From the NCBI GenBank assembly GCA_021018995.1, contig CM037593.1:32935810-32999809 (forward strand): DNA of 64,000 nt, read 5' to 3'. Shown piece by piece: positions 10,350 through 22,859 of this stretch. The notes under the pieces were generated by a model. The model had not been told where the DNA came from, did not search any database, and saw nothing but the letters and a program-made list of their open reading frames with translations. The position numbers and the translations under genes are program-made. How positions within the stretch are numbered: position 1 is the stretch's first letter; each line of letters starts with the position of its first letter. Source of the DNA: Chloranthus sessilifolius (Eukaryota; Streptophyta; Magnoliopsida; Chloranthales; Chloranthaceae).

Positions 10350-12016
10350 TGTGCAACCGTGGGAATCGATGAGATCCCGTCGCGACGATGCGCTCTCTAG
10401 CGATAAAAATATAGAGTAGTCACCAGGAGCTTTCGGTGTCCCGGGATACCTAGTTCATTTTTATGAGCACTGAAGTGCTAAAAATATGACTCTGAATCCG
10501 GTCTACACCAAAGGCTCTTGGGTAGGGGCTTCGGTTATCGATCGGGAAGGTGTTAGGCACCCGATCAACCCACTTAGCGTGGTCTCTACTTATGGCTAAA
10601 AATAAAATGATGTAAAAGACAAGGAAACGGTTCCCTCTTGCCTAAATGGGCCTCCAATCCTATTTGTGCCCCTCCGTTCCTACCAAAAATTCGGCGGCGT
10701 AACAGCACAAATGAAAGAGTAGGGAATGCAAAAAAGAGATAGGAGAAGAAAGGGGAGAGCCGGAGCCCTCGGGCCCTTGTAGCACCATAGGAGAGCCTTG
10801 CGTGGCTTGCTTTGATAAGCTCTTGAAGGTTTTGTATGGTGAAAAATGAGGTTCTAACTCCTAGGACTTGAAGCTAAGAGGTAGGGGAAGGAGGCTAGGG
10901 GATCACACACACCTAGGCTAAGGGTTTTGGATGTAAGAACAAGCTTGAAATGAGGTTGAGAGGTTCTGGAATTTGGGTGAAAATAGTGCACAAAAGGGAG
11001 GAAAAACTTCTCACTTTGAGCTCTTTCTCTCTTAAGCAAATTTCTCTACCCTTAAACCAAGGGGAGGGGGGCTCTATTTATACGAAATGGATGGATTAGG
11101 AGGCTACTTAGAGGCTAAGTAAGATTAGGAATTAGGTAATGGGCCATCTAAGGTTTCCTAGGATTTTAAGAGCTTGGAAAAGTGTGAAGGATCCTCCAAT
11201 GGTGGATGATGGGGTGAGGCCTTAAGCCACTTAAGGGGTTGCAAATAGGTAGTGAATGGGTGCAACAGAACTAGCAAAACACACCCCAAAGGTCAAGGTG
11301 GTCAACAAGTCAAACCCTAATTACGATTTTCAGGGAAAATTCCAATAGTTACTGTTTATATGTATGGTAAAATAGTAAAATAGTTATGAACAGTAGCCTG
11401 GAAGTTGGCTACTATAAAGGTCAAGGTGGTCAACAAGTCAACAGGCAAATGTACAGTAAAACAGTAACGAACAGTAGCCTGGAAGTTGGCTTCGCGAGGG
11501 GTGGGGGGACCCATTTATACCTAGCGCAACTATTAGTTGCACCAGGCCATTTCTAGAGAAAAAAGACCTGGCGCAACTATTATTTGTGCCAGGCAAATCC
11601 AGGGGGAAAATGGCCTGGCGCAACTATTAGTTGCGCCACGCAAAAATCCCTCCAAAAGGGCCCGATTTTCAAATGGTCATAATGTTTGATATACAACTCT
11701 GATTGAGGTGATTCTTAGCTCATTGGAAAGCTGGAGAAGTCCTCTTTCCAATGGTATATAATATGATATTAGTAAAAGATCTCAACTAGTTATGGTGCAC
11801 CACTCTTTATCCATTTCTCGGGAAGGTTAGGTTTATGGGTTCTAAGGGTCGGGGCTGGTTTCTAAAGGTTTGGGATAGGTTCCTAAGGGATCTAGGGTGA
11901 TTCCTAAGGGTTTAGGGTGATTCCTAAGGGTCCTATACTTGCCATCAAAAGCTCAGAAATGCGCCTCTCTCGAAATGTGTTTCGATTGGGCCTTGGGCCA
12001 AATTTGAGTGTCTACA
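10350..12016 (-). repeat. E1 5' LTR (1,667 bp)
   Basis: Read on the minus strand it opens TGTAGACACTCAAATTTGG and ends GGTTGCACA just before the primer site. It is clearly homologous to the E3 LTR (54277-55836), about 80 percent by eye. The U3 part holds three palindromes (11521-11639); a TATA box TATAAATAGA lies at 11073-11082 on the minus strand. A short internal duplication (AAGGTCAAGGTGGTCAACAA near 11290 and again near 11415) is absent from E3. Small ORFs on either strand here are not genes. Confidence 0.9.
11521..11639. promoter_or_regulatory. Three 25-bp palindromes at 47-bp spacing in the E1 LTR
   Basis: Copies are at 11521-11545, 11568-11592 and 11615-11639, exactly 47 bp apart. Each has the arm CTGGCGCAACTA or a one- or two-base variant and its mirror. 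The cluster lies about 440 bp upstream of the LTR TATA box on the minus strand, where an enhancer-like element would be expected. Confidence 0.8.
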
Positions 12017-15000
12017 ATTCTAAAATCTTTTATTTCAAAAATCTTTCTTCTCTTACTCACAAAAAAAATAGTAAAAAAAAAGAAAAAGAACAAAATGAAC
12101 AAAATACATAGACTCGACTCACCTTTCTTTAAATACCACAACCAACTACACTTAGCCTTGACTTTTAAATCCCAAAGCCCTCTGAACTCGCAATCAAGCG
12201 CATACGCCACTGCGCAGGATCACTTCTTTAGATGTAAAAAAAATGACTCTAGATGAATCGAGCGTATATGCCACTGCTCAGAATTCGACTGAGCACACTT
12301 CACAAAATTTACCTCAATTACCAGCCCAAATCAACCATTCCACTAGGAAGCCAAACAATGAGTATGCTCAATCTAAGAACTTACAAATGCCTATTAGAAA
12401 TGGAACACCTGATGTGCATTAGTGTGAGTAATGACGCGCCCGGTCTGACATGACTTGCAAAAGCTTTTGACACTACATACTATTTCATCTCTTTATTATC
12501 CATCCCTGGACCTTATTTTAGACATTTGATTGATTCCCCAATACCTCGATTGTGTAAAATCCCTCTGTTAGCTCGCGCCATACGACGGGATGCACGATGC
12601 ACCCACAGACCCGGAATATGCCCTTCAACAGCTACCATTTTCCCTTCAAATGCTCTATTTTAGCTTGTGCTGATAGATAAGAAAGCCAAGTTTGTCATGT
12701 TAGCATCACTAATTCACATTTGTGAATTCTCAAGAAACGGGAAGGCACCTCGAAAGAGGGGTGTCTACTTCTTCGACGAGTTCTTACTTCATAAGAGCAT
12801 GCCGAAGAGGGGCATCTGTAGACACCCTCATTTTGCGCTCTCAAAGTACACGAATTCGTTTGGTTAGCCCTTGACCTTTTTAACCCTCGACATGGGACCA
12901 TGCAACAGTACATGGCTGAAAAAATATCTTTGTAGCTTAGATCCCAATGTAGGGAGGATATAGACTATGCAATAGTATGTAGTCAGAATATAGACTGAAA
13001 TAATAGTCTTACATTCCATTCTTGAGACAATACCCAGACAACCCTGAATTAAGCGCCTGAAAACCTGCACATAATTCGATCACACGTAGAACCACAAGCG
13101 CACGATCAGTCCCCGTTCAGACCAAACTTCCTTTCACAGACCATTTTGAGACTCGATTATGCGCCTGTAAATAGACACGCGATCAGATTAAGCGCTACAC
13201 CACCAGCGCGCAATTGGCCTACGCCCGACCTAGTCTCCTACCCTTGACTCCTACGTTTCCTCGATTAAGAGCTTCAGGTAACACGCTTAATTGGATTACG
13301 CACGTCCCATCACGTGTGCAATTAGTCTTGATTTCATTAGGACTAGGTAACCCACTGAGTAATTCAGCCGATCGCTTACTGAGTTCATGACCGACTCAAA
13401 GCGATTAAGCGCCAGAAAAATGGCACGCAATTTAATTAAACGCCCTAAAATAGGCGCGTAATTGAAGGAAAACCTATAAAAGCTTTTTTTATTCAATTCG
13501 ACACGCACAACACGAGAGGCTGACAATTTTGAGAGAGAGAATGGAATTTTTTTGGAACTTTGAAACCAGAGAACTTCGAGGACAAGCCCATAGAGCAAAG
13601 ATTCGAGGGTTTGAATCCCCGAATCTTTGATGATTCCTCTCCGTGGCCCCGACCCTAGGTAAGAATTTAATGTTTCTTTAGACTTAGGATTTTCCCTCAG
13701 TTTAATTAATCGATTCTATTTCTAATTTTTAGACCGTAGCACCCTCTTCGGACCGAAATTCTCTATATCCAGTTCTAGTTCTCCGTTTCTAGAACCGGTC
13801 CTTAATTTGGTGGTCCTATATACTAACCTTATGCTCTGATTCTACTCTAAAATCTTAGTCTACAGTCCTATCATTAATTTCTGGTTCTGACTCTCAGAAT
13901 TTAAAACCAGTCCTTAATCATACGACTTGATTTTTCTGATTTCGGACCCGAATTCAATCCTAAAATTTTAATCTATAATTCAATTATATATTTTCATACC
14001 GTCAAAAATCCAAAAATATAAATTTCAGTTCATAACTTTAGTTTCTCAATCTAATTTCTTATTATAATTTTGAATTTAATTCTAAAAACCCCCCTTTCAT
14101 TATTTAACTATCTATAATTGGCTAATTGCATCAAACAGACCTTCATATCATTATTTGCTTTGAATCAATTTAGCCTTTTAGTTCAGTCAATTTATTATCT
14201 CAATCAAAATTTAGGAAAGTTAATTCGTTTATTATTAGTTAGATTTTTACCATAATTAATCCGTAGATTATGATCCGTAGATTATGATTCTAAAAAAAAG
14301 AGTTAATTTTGTTGCCTCGATCATTTATTTCTATTTTAGTAAATTTATTTATTTCTTCAATCAAAAAAAAAAAAAAAGATTAGTCTTTATTTTCTTCAAA
14401 TTAGAATGCTAGTAAGATGATCTTAAGTGCTTTAGTTGTGGTTGCCATACAATTGATACATCTGCTTATCTAGAATTGCAATAAAATTAGCATACCTGCT
14501 TTATCTAGAATTGTGATATAATTTGACTCTTTTACTTAATTAGAAAATTATTGGAACTGATATACATGCATTCCTAGTACCAGTAGGAGACTGGAATTGA
14601 TTGGACTTTTAGTAGCACCAGAATTTTGATATTAATTGGACTCCTAATGATACCGAGAAACTAAAAATGATTGGACTCCTGATAGCATCAGGACACTAAA
14701 ATAACCCATCATAATAAGCTCACTTAATCATAATTGACAACAAAAAAGAGAATCTAAATCGACCATAATCGCAACAAGGGAAACTAAAAAGAAAGCTGAA
14801 ACTATCTGATTAAAAGAGGATACTGCTGCTAACGTTCGTAGGCGGACGATTTAGTGTAGAAGTAACCCACACTCGCTTAAACGCGTGATCATTGACGTGT
14901 TGCATCGTCAATAAATATCTGCAGCTGGCGATCGCAAATCAACTAGGAATCATCCTAAGAAATTTCTCCTATTATTATTTATCCCCACCTTATCACATAA

Positions 15001-15088
15001 ATCGCATCGCTAGAGTCCAACAGGATAGAATTGGAAGCCACTTATTCAACGGGAACCATGAAGAACCCAGAAAAAGTGCGCACCAACA
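12017..15088 (+). mobile_element. C: 3' end and 3' LTR of a Ty3/gypsy element related to E2
   Basis: From 12017 to 12803 the sequence matches the region upstream of the E2 3' LTR (about 38150-38970), followed by a polypurine tract (12804-12816, GAAGAGGGGCATC) and an LTR (12817-15088). The LTR ends GCACCAACA like the E2 LTRs. The upstream part is interrupted by E1 and the rest is off the window. C inserted into the LTR of element D, and CATAT (15089-15093) is the expected right-hand target duplication. No coding part is visible. Confidence 0.85.
12817..15088 (+). repeat. C 3' LTR (2,272 bp)
   Basis: It opens TGTAGACACCCTCATTTTG and ends AAAAAGTGCGCACCAACA. A TATA box TATAAAAG is at 13475-13482, preceded by a cluster of GCGCAATT and ATTAAGCGCC words (13060-13460). 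Downstream are A/T-rich short repeats ending near 14720 (GATTGGACTCCTRATRGYA units). It is shorter than the E2 LTRs and clearly diverged from them. Confidence 0.85.
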
Positions 15089-16744
15089 CATATACTATTG
15101 TTTTAGCATATGGTTCCTATGTTAGGGTTTCAAGACCCTCAGAGAAGGTAAGTCCTTTCCGAAGAGTCACAGTCGAGGTCAAAGGTTGACCGAACAGATT
15201 TGTATACTCTGAGAGGAAAAAATGAGGGTGTCTACAGATGCCCCTCTTCAGTGTGCTCTTGCAAAGTAAGAACGCGTCAAAGAAGTAAGCACCCCTCATT
15301 CGAGGTGTCTTCTTGTTTCACTTGGGAAATTATAAATGTGAACTGGAGATGCTGACATGACATGCCCAATTTTTTTATCTATCAGTGCAAGCTAAAATGG
15401 AGTATTCGGGGGTCCAGTGGTAGCTGTCGACAGGCGTATTCCATGCCGTAGATGCAAGTAATCCGGTCGCATATCACGACCCGCTGTCATAGACAGTCGA
15501 TAGGGGGAAGTCAGAGTATCATAATCTGCGGGTGCAAGGGGCATCCCGTCGCGTGGTGTGACCTGTTGCGAGTGAGAGTCAAACGAAAAGGAGAATCACC
15601 ATATCCTAATCTGTGGGTGCAAGGGGCATACCACCGTATGTCGTGACTTGTTTCAAGACGCAGTCAAATTGAGGAATATGGCACAGTCGAGGTACCGGGG
15701 GGCGTCATACAAATGCCCATAAATAAGGTCCAGAGATTGATAATAAAATATGATATAATGTCGAAGACTTTTGCAAGTCGTGTCAGACCGGGCGCATCAT
15801 TGCTCACACCAATGTGCGCTAGGTGTTCCTTTCCTAATAGAAATTTGTAAGTTCTTAGATTAAATATACTCATTGCTCGGTTTCCTAAGGGGAATGGCTG
15901 GTTTGGATAAGTGGTGAATGAGATGAATTTTGGTAGGTAAGAGGTCTCTTTGTTTATTATTATTTTGGTTTCTTCTTTTTTGGTTGTTTTATTTATTTTT
16001 TTGCTTTTTTTTTTGGAAGTAAGGGGTTTTGAAAATTTTAAGAATTTTAACTTAAGATCAATTCGGTGGTAAATCTTTAGAAAATGTGACTTTCGAGACG
16101 TCGCTGAGTAGATCCACCGGTATGGGATTTATTGACCCAACCGTTTATGTGATTGTTAAGACGACACTTGGCATACTGGATACTCTGTCTAACCTTCTCG
16201 ACGAATACTGATAATGGTCACTTATGGGAGGACTACAGTGATTCACGAGTCAAGAGAGATGGATTTTGAAAATATTTGACTTAATCATAGCTAACTATAT
16301 ATATCAGAAGCAATATCAAGTAAAAGAGGGGATGATACTTACCTGAAGTGGTGATACTTACCTGCTGGGTTTGTGATGGGACTGGTGATGTCGTAGTGAT
16401 GTCGCGATGGGACTGTTGATGTCGTAGTGATGTCACGATGGGACTTGGTAGTCTTTCCTGTTATGATTGCATGCTGGGATGAGTCCCGATGGTTGCAGGT
16501 GTGATGGGATGTGAGAAAGTCTTTTCTCTCCCTTCCTCTCATAGTGGATCATAGATGTGATGGGACATTGGGGGTCTGTGTTAGGCTGCTGGGGGATTAT
16601 TGGTCATAGGTCTGATAGGGGCATTTGGATCTTGGTGAGATTTTTTTTGTTTGAGATGCAATGGGACGTGGGAGGAGTCCCTCTTCTTCTGTTGGAGTCT
16701 AGCGACTGCTACGTAGCTAGAGATTTGGGAGGTAGGCTCTCTGC
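15089..16744 (-). mobile_element. D, left piece: LTR start and 3' untranslated part of an older E2-like element
   Basis: On the minus strand this is the reverse complement of the E2 stretch from about 37490 to 39130. The first 148 bp (15089-15236) are the start of D's 3' LTR (TGTAGACACCCTCATTT), then the polypurine tract (15237-15250), then the untranslated region with repeated GYGATGGGAC words (16330-16700). C interrupts the LTR on the left and E2 interrupts D on the right. D is the oldest layer seen. Confidence 0.85.
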
Positions 16745-16869
16745 TGTAGACACCTCGATTTTTCCCTCTCGAAATATACAAATCTGTTCGAACAACCTTT
16801 GACCTCACTCGTGACTTTTTGGAAAGGACTCACCTTCTCTGGAAATTTTACAATCCTAATATGGGACCA

Positions 16870-17250
16870 TATACTGAAGCAATAGTATATGGTTGGACAC
16901 AGGCTCAAACAATAGCTCCGTGGCTCAGGCCCCATGACCCTAACGTGAGAATCATGCACTGAAACAATAGTATATGGCTGAACACAAGCTGAAATAATAG
17001 CTCTGTGGCTCAGGTCCCAACGTAGGGAGGCTATATGCTGAAATAATAATATATAGTCGAAATGCAGGCTGAAATAATAGTCTAGCATTTCAGACCCCCT
17101 AACCCTAATGTGGGAACCATACACTAAAATAATAGTACATGACTGGACACAGGCTGAAACAATAGCTCTGTGGCTTAAATCTCAATGTAGGGAGACTATA
17201 TACCGAAACAATAGTATATAATCGGAATGCAGACTAAAACAATAGTTTGG
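16870..17250 (+). repeat. Ten-copy CTGAAAYAATAG array in the E2 LTR
   Basis: Copies fall at about 16877, 16911, 16957, 16990, 17037, 17070, 17123, 17154, 17203 and 17237. They tend to alternate between a copy followed by TATATGG and one followed by CTCTGTGG, so the true unit is about 80 bp. The same array is at 39105-39490 in the 3' LTR. It lies in U3 upstream of the TATA box. Confidence 0.75.
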
Positions 17251-18499
17251 AATTTCAGACCCGACCCCGACCGGGACAACCCCGAATTAGGCGCCTAAAA
17301 CCATGCGCACAATTCAATCGCACACTAAACCACATGTGCAATCAGTCCCCCTTTCATACCAGACTTCCTTTCCCAGACCACCTTGAGACTCTATCATGCG
17401 CCCACCATGACACTCGCAATCGGATTGAGCGCCCCAACCACTGACGCGCAATTGGCCTATGCCCAACCTAGTCTTACAGTCGTTGACCCCCAAGCTTCCT
17501 CGATCAAGCGCTTCAAATGAGATGCTTAATCGGATTGCGCACCCCACGCCAGGCGCACAATTAGTCCTAACTTTGCTAGAACTAGGAAAATCACTGAGCA
17601 AGTCAGCCGGTCACTGAGTCGATGACCGACTCAAAGCGATTAAGCACCAGGAAACCGACGTGCAATTCAGTTAAACGCCGAAAACCGGGAGTTTAATTAG
17701 GGAAAACCCTATAAAAGATATTTTTATTAATCCAACCAAGGAGGTTGGACAAGAGAACGGAATTTTTCGAAGAAGTTTGGGATTTCGAGTCTAGAGAATT
17801 CCAAGAACGAACCCATAGAGAAACATAGCAATGATTTCGAGATTCAAGCTATGAATTTTTGAGATTCCTCTCCACAGCCCAGACCTTAGGTACAAATCTA
17901 ATTTTTAGTTTCTGACCACAGCTTTTAGTTTTTAGATTTAGGATTATTTTTCTTAGTTTTAATTATTAATATTAAATTTATAGTCTTACACCGTAACACC
18001 CCTTTTAGACCGTAATTTCAATCCCTTGTTTTAGTTCTCCGAATCTAGAACAAGTCCTTAATTTGACGGCCTAATTCACCGACCCTAGACTTCAATTGTG
18101 TTCTAAAATCTTAATCTCTTGTCCTATCATTAATTTCTAGTTCTAGTTCTTAGTTTCTAGAACCAGTCCTTAATCATACGGCCTAATTTTCTGATTTTGG
18201 ATCCGAATTCAGTCCTTAAATTTTTAATTCTAGTTTTTAATTCCTTAATTTAATATTTCAAAAATCCCAATTCTTAACTTAGTTTTCTAAAATTCTAGTT
18301 TCATAATTTAATTCATAATTATAATCCCGAAATCGACCGTAAAAATCCAAAAAAATACTATCTTATAATCCAAACTTCGATTTACTTTAATCTTAGTGAC
18401 TCGATTTGCCCAAGAGAGCTTACGAAGGGTATTTGGGAACGAGGCCAATCCTCCTTAGCATAGCAGGCCCAACCCCCCGTTTTTTTAAGAATTTTAGTA

Positions 18500-19110
18500 G
18501 AGTTAATTCCTTGCTTTAATTAGAATTAGTAAAGTTAGTTATGTTATTTTTTCCCATAATTTTAGTATAATTAATTCATTGCTTTAATTAGAATTTTAGT
18601 ATGATTAATTCATTGAGTTAATTAGAATTTTAATAAAATTTAATTCCTTTGCTTTAATTAGAGCTTTAGTAGAATTAGTCCTCTGTTCCAATTAGAATTT
18701 CAGTAGAACTAGTATAATTGCTGTAATTGGAATTTCAATATAATTAGTATATTTTCTTTAATTAGAATTTCAGTAAAAGTAGTTACTTGCTTTAATTAGA
18801 ATTCTAATATAATTAGCATGTTTGATTTAATTAAAGTTTTATCATAATTGATATATCTGCATTCCTAGTACAATCAGGAAACTAATATCAATTAGACTTC
18901 TACTAAGATTAGGACACTAAATTAATTAGAATTCTAATAAGATCAAAACACTAATATTAATTGGACTCCTAGTAGGATTAGGAAACTTAATTAATTAGCC
19001 TTCCAATAGGACTAGAATAATGAACCAATTTGACTCCTAGCAAGATTAGAATATTTAAACCAAGTAGACTCCCAGTAGAATTAGGAAACTCAAACCAATT
19101 AGAATTACAA
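18500..19110 (+). repeat. Degenerate A/T-rich short tandem repeats in the E2 LTR
   Basis: Units of about 36-40 bp built on TTTAATTAGAATTTTAGTA (to about 18850) pass into units built on AATTGGACTCCTAGTAGG and ATTAGGAAACT. The equivalent in the 3' LTR is 40720-41335, and C has a shorter version near 14570-14720. They lie downstream of the TATA box, in the transcribed part. Confidence 0.75.
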
Positions 19111-19422
19111 CAATCATAAAGAAAGAAAAGAAAACTAAACTATCTAAAACAATAAGGAAGAGCCATAACTGCTGACGTTCATAGGCGGACGATTCAGTAA
19201 AGACGTAACCCACACCCACTTTAAAGCGTGATCATTGACGTGTTGCAGCATCATTAAATATCTGCAGTTGGGGATCGCAATAAACTAGGAACCTTCCTAG
19301 AAATCCCCCCTTTTTTTTATTTCCACCATTCCAAACACCGCATTGCCAGAGTCCACTTTGACAGAATTGGGCCACTGATTCAATGGGGACCGAGAGGAAC
19401 TCAGAAAAAGCACGCACCAATA

Positions 19423-22400
19423 GACTGGAAATCGCAATGGGATACTTTTGCCAAACTCTTTTTTTAGATAGTTAGGTTTCATTTTATTTTCCTAATTTTA
19501 TTTCCATCGCATCGTTTAGATTTCCTTAAATAGATGAGCCTTCGTCAAAGACTTGAGATGTCTGGTATACGAAGAGTGAGTTTAGGGGACCCACCATTAT
19601 GGGGATATCATGATAACCCCGTATACGAAGAAGAATCACTTTACGATTCCAACCTACGACAACCCAAGATTAACATGGCTGGTGATTAGGAAAATCCCAT
19701 CTCTACCCCGCACATCGGTAATATTCATAACAGGAGAGATGGTAAAACTAGATAAAACCTTACTGCTAAAGAAATTATGGAGCTCAATATTCAACGGATA
19801 CAAAGAGGAGATGATGACTCTGAGAAATTTCTTATAGGATTGGCTGCTGCATACGAGACCATTAGGTCACGAAAATATTTAGAAGAACAAGAGCGACAGG
19901 AAAGGCCACCGCCTACCCTGAGCACGGTGTCAGCCCGCGCCTCACCATTGAGATAGCCTGCTCACACATTCTACAACGATGATTCTCCAGATAAGGTTGG
20001 CTCACGAGCTGCTCCAAAAAATAGCACCATCAAGATTAAAGATCTCCCTAAGATACTTGATGAATACATGGCCAAGAGAGAGCGCCCCGATCACTCATTC
20101 GGATTAGATAAATTTTGCCAGGACGTCGAATTTAACTTACCAATAGGATTCAAACCGCCAAAATTCACCAAGTACAATGGGACGGGAAATCCAAGCCATC
20201 ACTTGGCCCTCTTTTGCAACGATTGTCGACCCATACGTGATAATCAAGGATTTCTCATTCATTATTTCCAACACTCATTAGAAGGAGAAGCTCTAGATTG
20301 GTTTGCGAGACTCTCGCTTTATAAGATAGAAACATTTGACAATTTGGTCGGTCAATTCCTAGACCAGTACAAGCACTTGATCTAAGAGACAGTCAGTCTT
20401 AGTGATCTAATGGTGGCAAAGTAAGGACGTGATAAAGAGTTTGCCGACTTCGTCGCCCGATGGAGGAAACTCACTACTAGGATCGGCACTTCAATGAAAG
20501 ACAAACAATCGATTGACATTATCATCGATAACACTAGAAAATCATTAAAGAGCACACTTGTCATAAGCGATAGCCCTGACTTCACTGCAGTCCACTCCCG
20601 GGCGTCTGGACTAATGCGACACATCAAAGGCGGAGACCTCGCCCTATTTATAGTTATGTCGAAAGTAGGTTCTTCTAATGAATCAAAGTTAAAAAATAAT
20701 AAGAAAGCCTCAGGAACTAAGCAGGTCAACACCGTTGTCAACCAAGGATAAAACTCTGGCAATGGAAACTTTCAACTGTAAAATCTCGGGCAAAACCAAA
20801 ATCAACAACGGTACACAAACCAATGCCAAGGAGCTAATCAACAAAGATACGGAAACCAAAACCCAGGGTCAGAACTGACAAATCTAGACTATAGCAGATA
20901 CTGCGCATTCCATCGATACTCGAGACACAACCTAGAAGACTGCTGGGTCTTCCGAGATGTAATCTATGACATGAATGACCGAAACTAAATCAACTGGGAG
21001 GCGCTTAGGAATCCTAACCCTAACAATAGCCAACCTCAACAAAATTTAAGAATCATTAATAACCCTATGCCCAATCACAACCAAGGAACACCGGCTCAAG
21101 TCACCACCGTAGATCTCCCCGATCAATCCTCCTAGCCCTCCACCTTAATCACTCGCATCCAACCCACTAATACTTTCGTCACACCAACGAGAGTTCCTTC
21201 ACCCTCGCACCCCTCGGCCTTGGTCACTCACATCGTCCCACCGAGTCCACCTCCTTATCCAAAATTTACTTAGATACGAGTCCACTCTCATTTTGTGGGA
21301 CTCTCGCTTTATAAGATAGAAACATTTGACGATTTGGTCGATCAATTCCTAGACCAGTACAAGCACTTGATCCAAGAGACAGTCAGTCTTAGTGATCTAA
21401 TAGTGGCAAAGCAAGGACCCAATAAAGAGTTTGCAGACTTTGTCGCCCGCTGGAGGAAACTTGCTGCCAGGACCGGCACTTCAATGAAAGAGAAATACTC
21501 GATTGACATTATCATCGATAACACTAGAGAACCGTTAAAGAGCACACTTGTCATAAGCGATTGCCCCAACTTCACTACAGTTCACTCCCGGGCATCCCGA
21601 CTAGCGCAACACATCAAAGGCAGAGACCTCGCCCTATCTATAGTTATGTTGAAAGTAGGTTCTTCTAATGAATCAAAGTTAAAAAATAATAAGAAAGCCT
21701 CAAAAACTAAGCAGGTCAACACCATTTTCAACCAAGGATAAAACTTAGGCAATGGAAACTTCCAATCGCAAAATCTTAGGCAAAACCAAAATCAACAATG
21801 GTACACAAACCAAAGCCAAGGCGCTAATCAACAACGATACGCAAACCAAAACCAGGGCTAGAACCAGAATCAGGACTGATACTAGAATAGAAACCAATAT
21901 CCTAACACTTACCAGAACCAGAATAACACGCAGAATCGACCAGCCACACATAGAACTACAATCATGTACCCCCACCACAAAACTTCAACCCAGCTGGAAG
22001 TCCCTACTAGGCAAGGCAGGAATACTATCCCCCTTTACTTGATACGATCCCCAACATCTTCCATCTCCTTAACACTCTGAATCTCCTCTGATTCCTGCAG
22101 GAAAGACTCCGGCCATGGCCGATAAATCTAGACTATAGCAAATACTGCGCATTGCATCGATACGCGAGACACAACCTAGAAGACTGCTGGGTCCTCCAGG
22201 ATATAATCTATGACATGAATGACTGAAACTAAATCGACTGGGAGGCACTTAGGAATCCTAACCCTAACAATAACCAACCCAAACAAAATTTAGGAATCAT
22301 TAATAACCCTATGCCCATCACAACCAAGGAACACCGGCTCAGGTCACCATCGTAGATCTCCTCGGTAAATCCTCCTTCCTTCCCTCCACCTTAATCACTC

Positions 22401-22545
22401 GCATCCAACCCGCTAATACTTTCGCCACTCCTATAAGAGTTCCTTTACCCTCACACCTCTCGGCCTTGATCACTCACATCGCCCTGCTGAGTCCACCTCC
22501 TTATCCAAAATTTACCCAGATACGAGTCCACTTTTTTAGGGCCCA
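19423..22545 (+). pseudogene. E2 gag remnant with an internal duplication
   Basis: The Gag core is in 20068-20385 (PPKFTKYNGTGNPSHH, EALDWFARLSL). Further on the sequence encodes a modified zinc-knuckle-like segment (YCAFHRYSRHNLEDCW near 20895). A stretch from about 20303 to 21293 is followed by a second, diverged copy from 21294 to about 22540 that carries extra sequence in its middle. The leader 19423-20060 has one short open block (19610-19837) that may be the Gag N-terminus. Gag would form the particle. Fossil with many breaks. Confidence 0.85.
20303..22540 (+). repeat. Tandem duplication of about 1 kb inside E2 gag
   Basis: GACTCTCGCTTTATAAGATA occurs at about 20309 and 21300, and every landmark after it recurs in order (GAAGACTGCTGGGTC near 20936 and 22180; GAGTCCACCTCCTTATCC near 21244 and 22490). 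The second copy is longer by about 250 bp because of additional sequence near 21860-22110. The copies differ by several percent, so the duplication is not recent. Confidence 0.9.
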
Positions 22546-22859
22546 AGGACCATTCCTCCATAGTCGCCCACCAGAACCTTCAACCCCTCCAAATCCTGAA
22601 CCAGCACCATTACCACTCACCTGACCCGATTTTGAATTCAAATATGGAGATCATGTTCTTCAAACTACAGCCTAAATTTCCGCATGGGTAGATAGTGTCA
22701 CTCGAAAAACTCCAAGCCAAGAAAACGGGATAACAACCGAGTGTTTACTGAACATAGAAGAAAGTGACCGAAAAGAATATCCTGACCCATGCGACACACT
22801 ACTCTCTGCTTTCCTAGAAGAAGAGGATTATACACAGTACCTCCCACCTTCAAGCTGCA

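Larger units (their letters stand above)
1..12016 (-). mobile_element. E1: Tat-lineage Ty3/gypsy LTR retrotransposon, 5' part, runs off left edge
   Basis: Read on the minus strand the order is 5' LTR (12016 to 10350), primer site, long leader, gag, protease, G-patch and reverse transcriptase, with the rest beyond position 1. This order and the RT and protease sequence types are those of the Tat branch of non-chromoviral Ty3/gypsy elements. The element is broken in several places and its leader holds another insertion (S). It lies inside the 3' untranslated region of element C: the sequence right of 12016 matches the equivalent part of E2 near 38150. The bases ATTCT (12017-12021) would be the right-hand target duplication; the left one is off the window. 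Age cannot be measured because only one LTR is present. Confidence 0.9.
16745..19422 (+). repeat. E2 5' LTR (2,678 bp)
   Basis: It opens TGTAGACACCTCG and ends GCACGCACCAATA. Three zones are visible: an array of CTGAAAYAATAG words (16870-17250), a zone of GCGCAATT and GATTRAGCGC words (17280-17700), and a TATA box TATAAAAG at 17710-17717. The downstream 1.7 kb is A/T-rich with short repeats. A TGG that could begin the primer site is at 19426, but I cannot match it to a tRNA. Confidence 0.9.

Noticed and set aside
12817-16744. Head-to-head LTR junction at 15088/15089 read as one inverted-repeat (foldback) transposon
   Set aside because: The two arms are different copies: C has a full 2.3-kb LTR, while D contributes only 148 bp of LTR and then its untranslated region. 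Insertion of C into D explains the junction.
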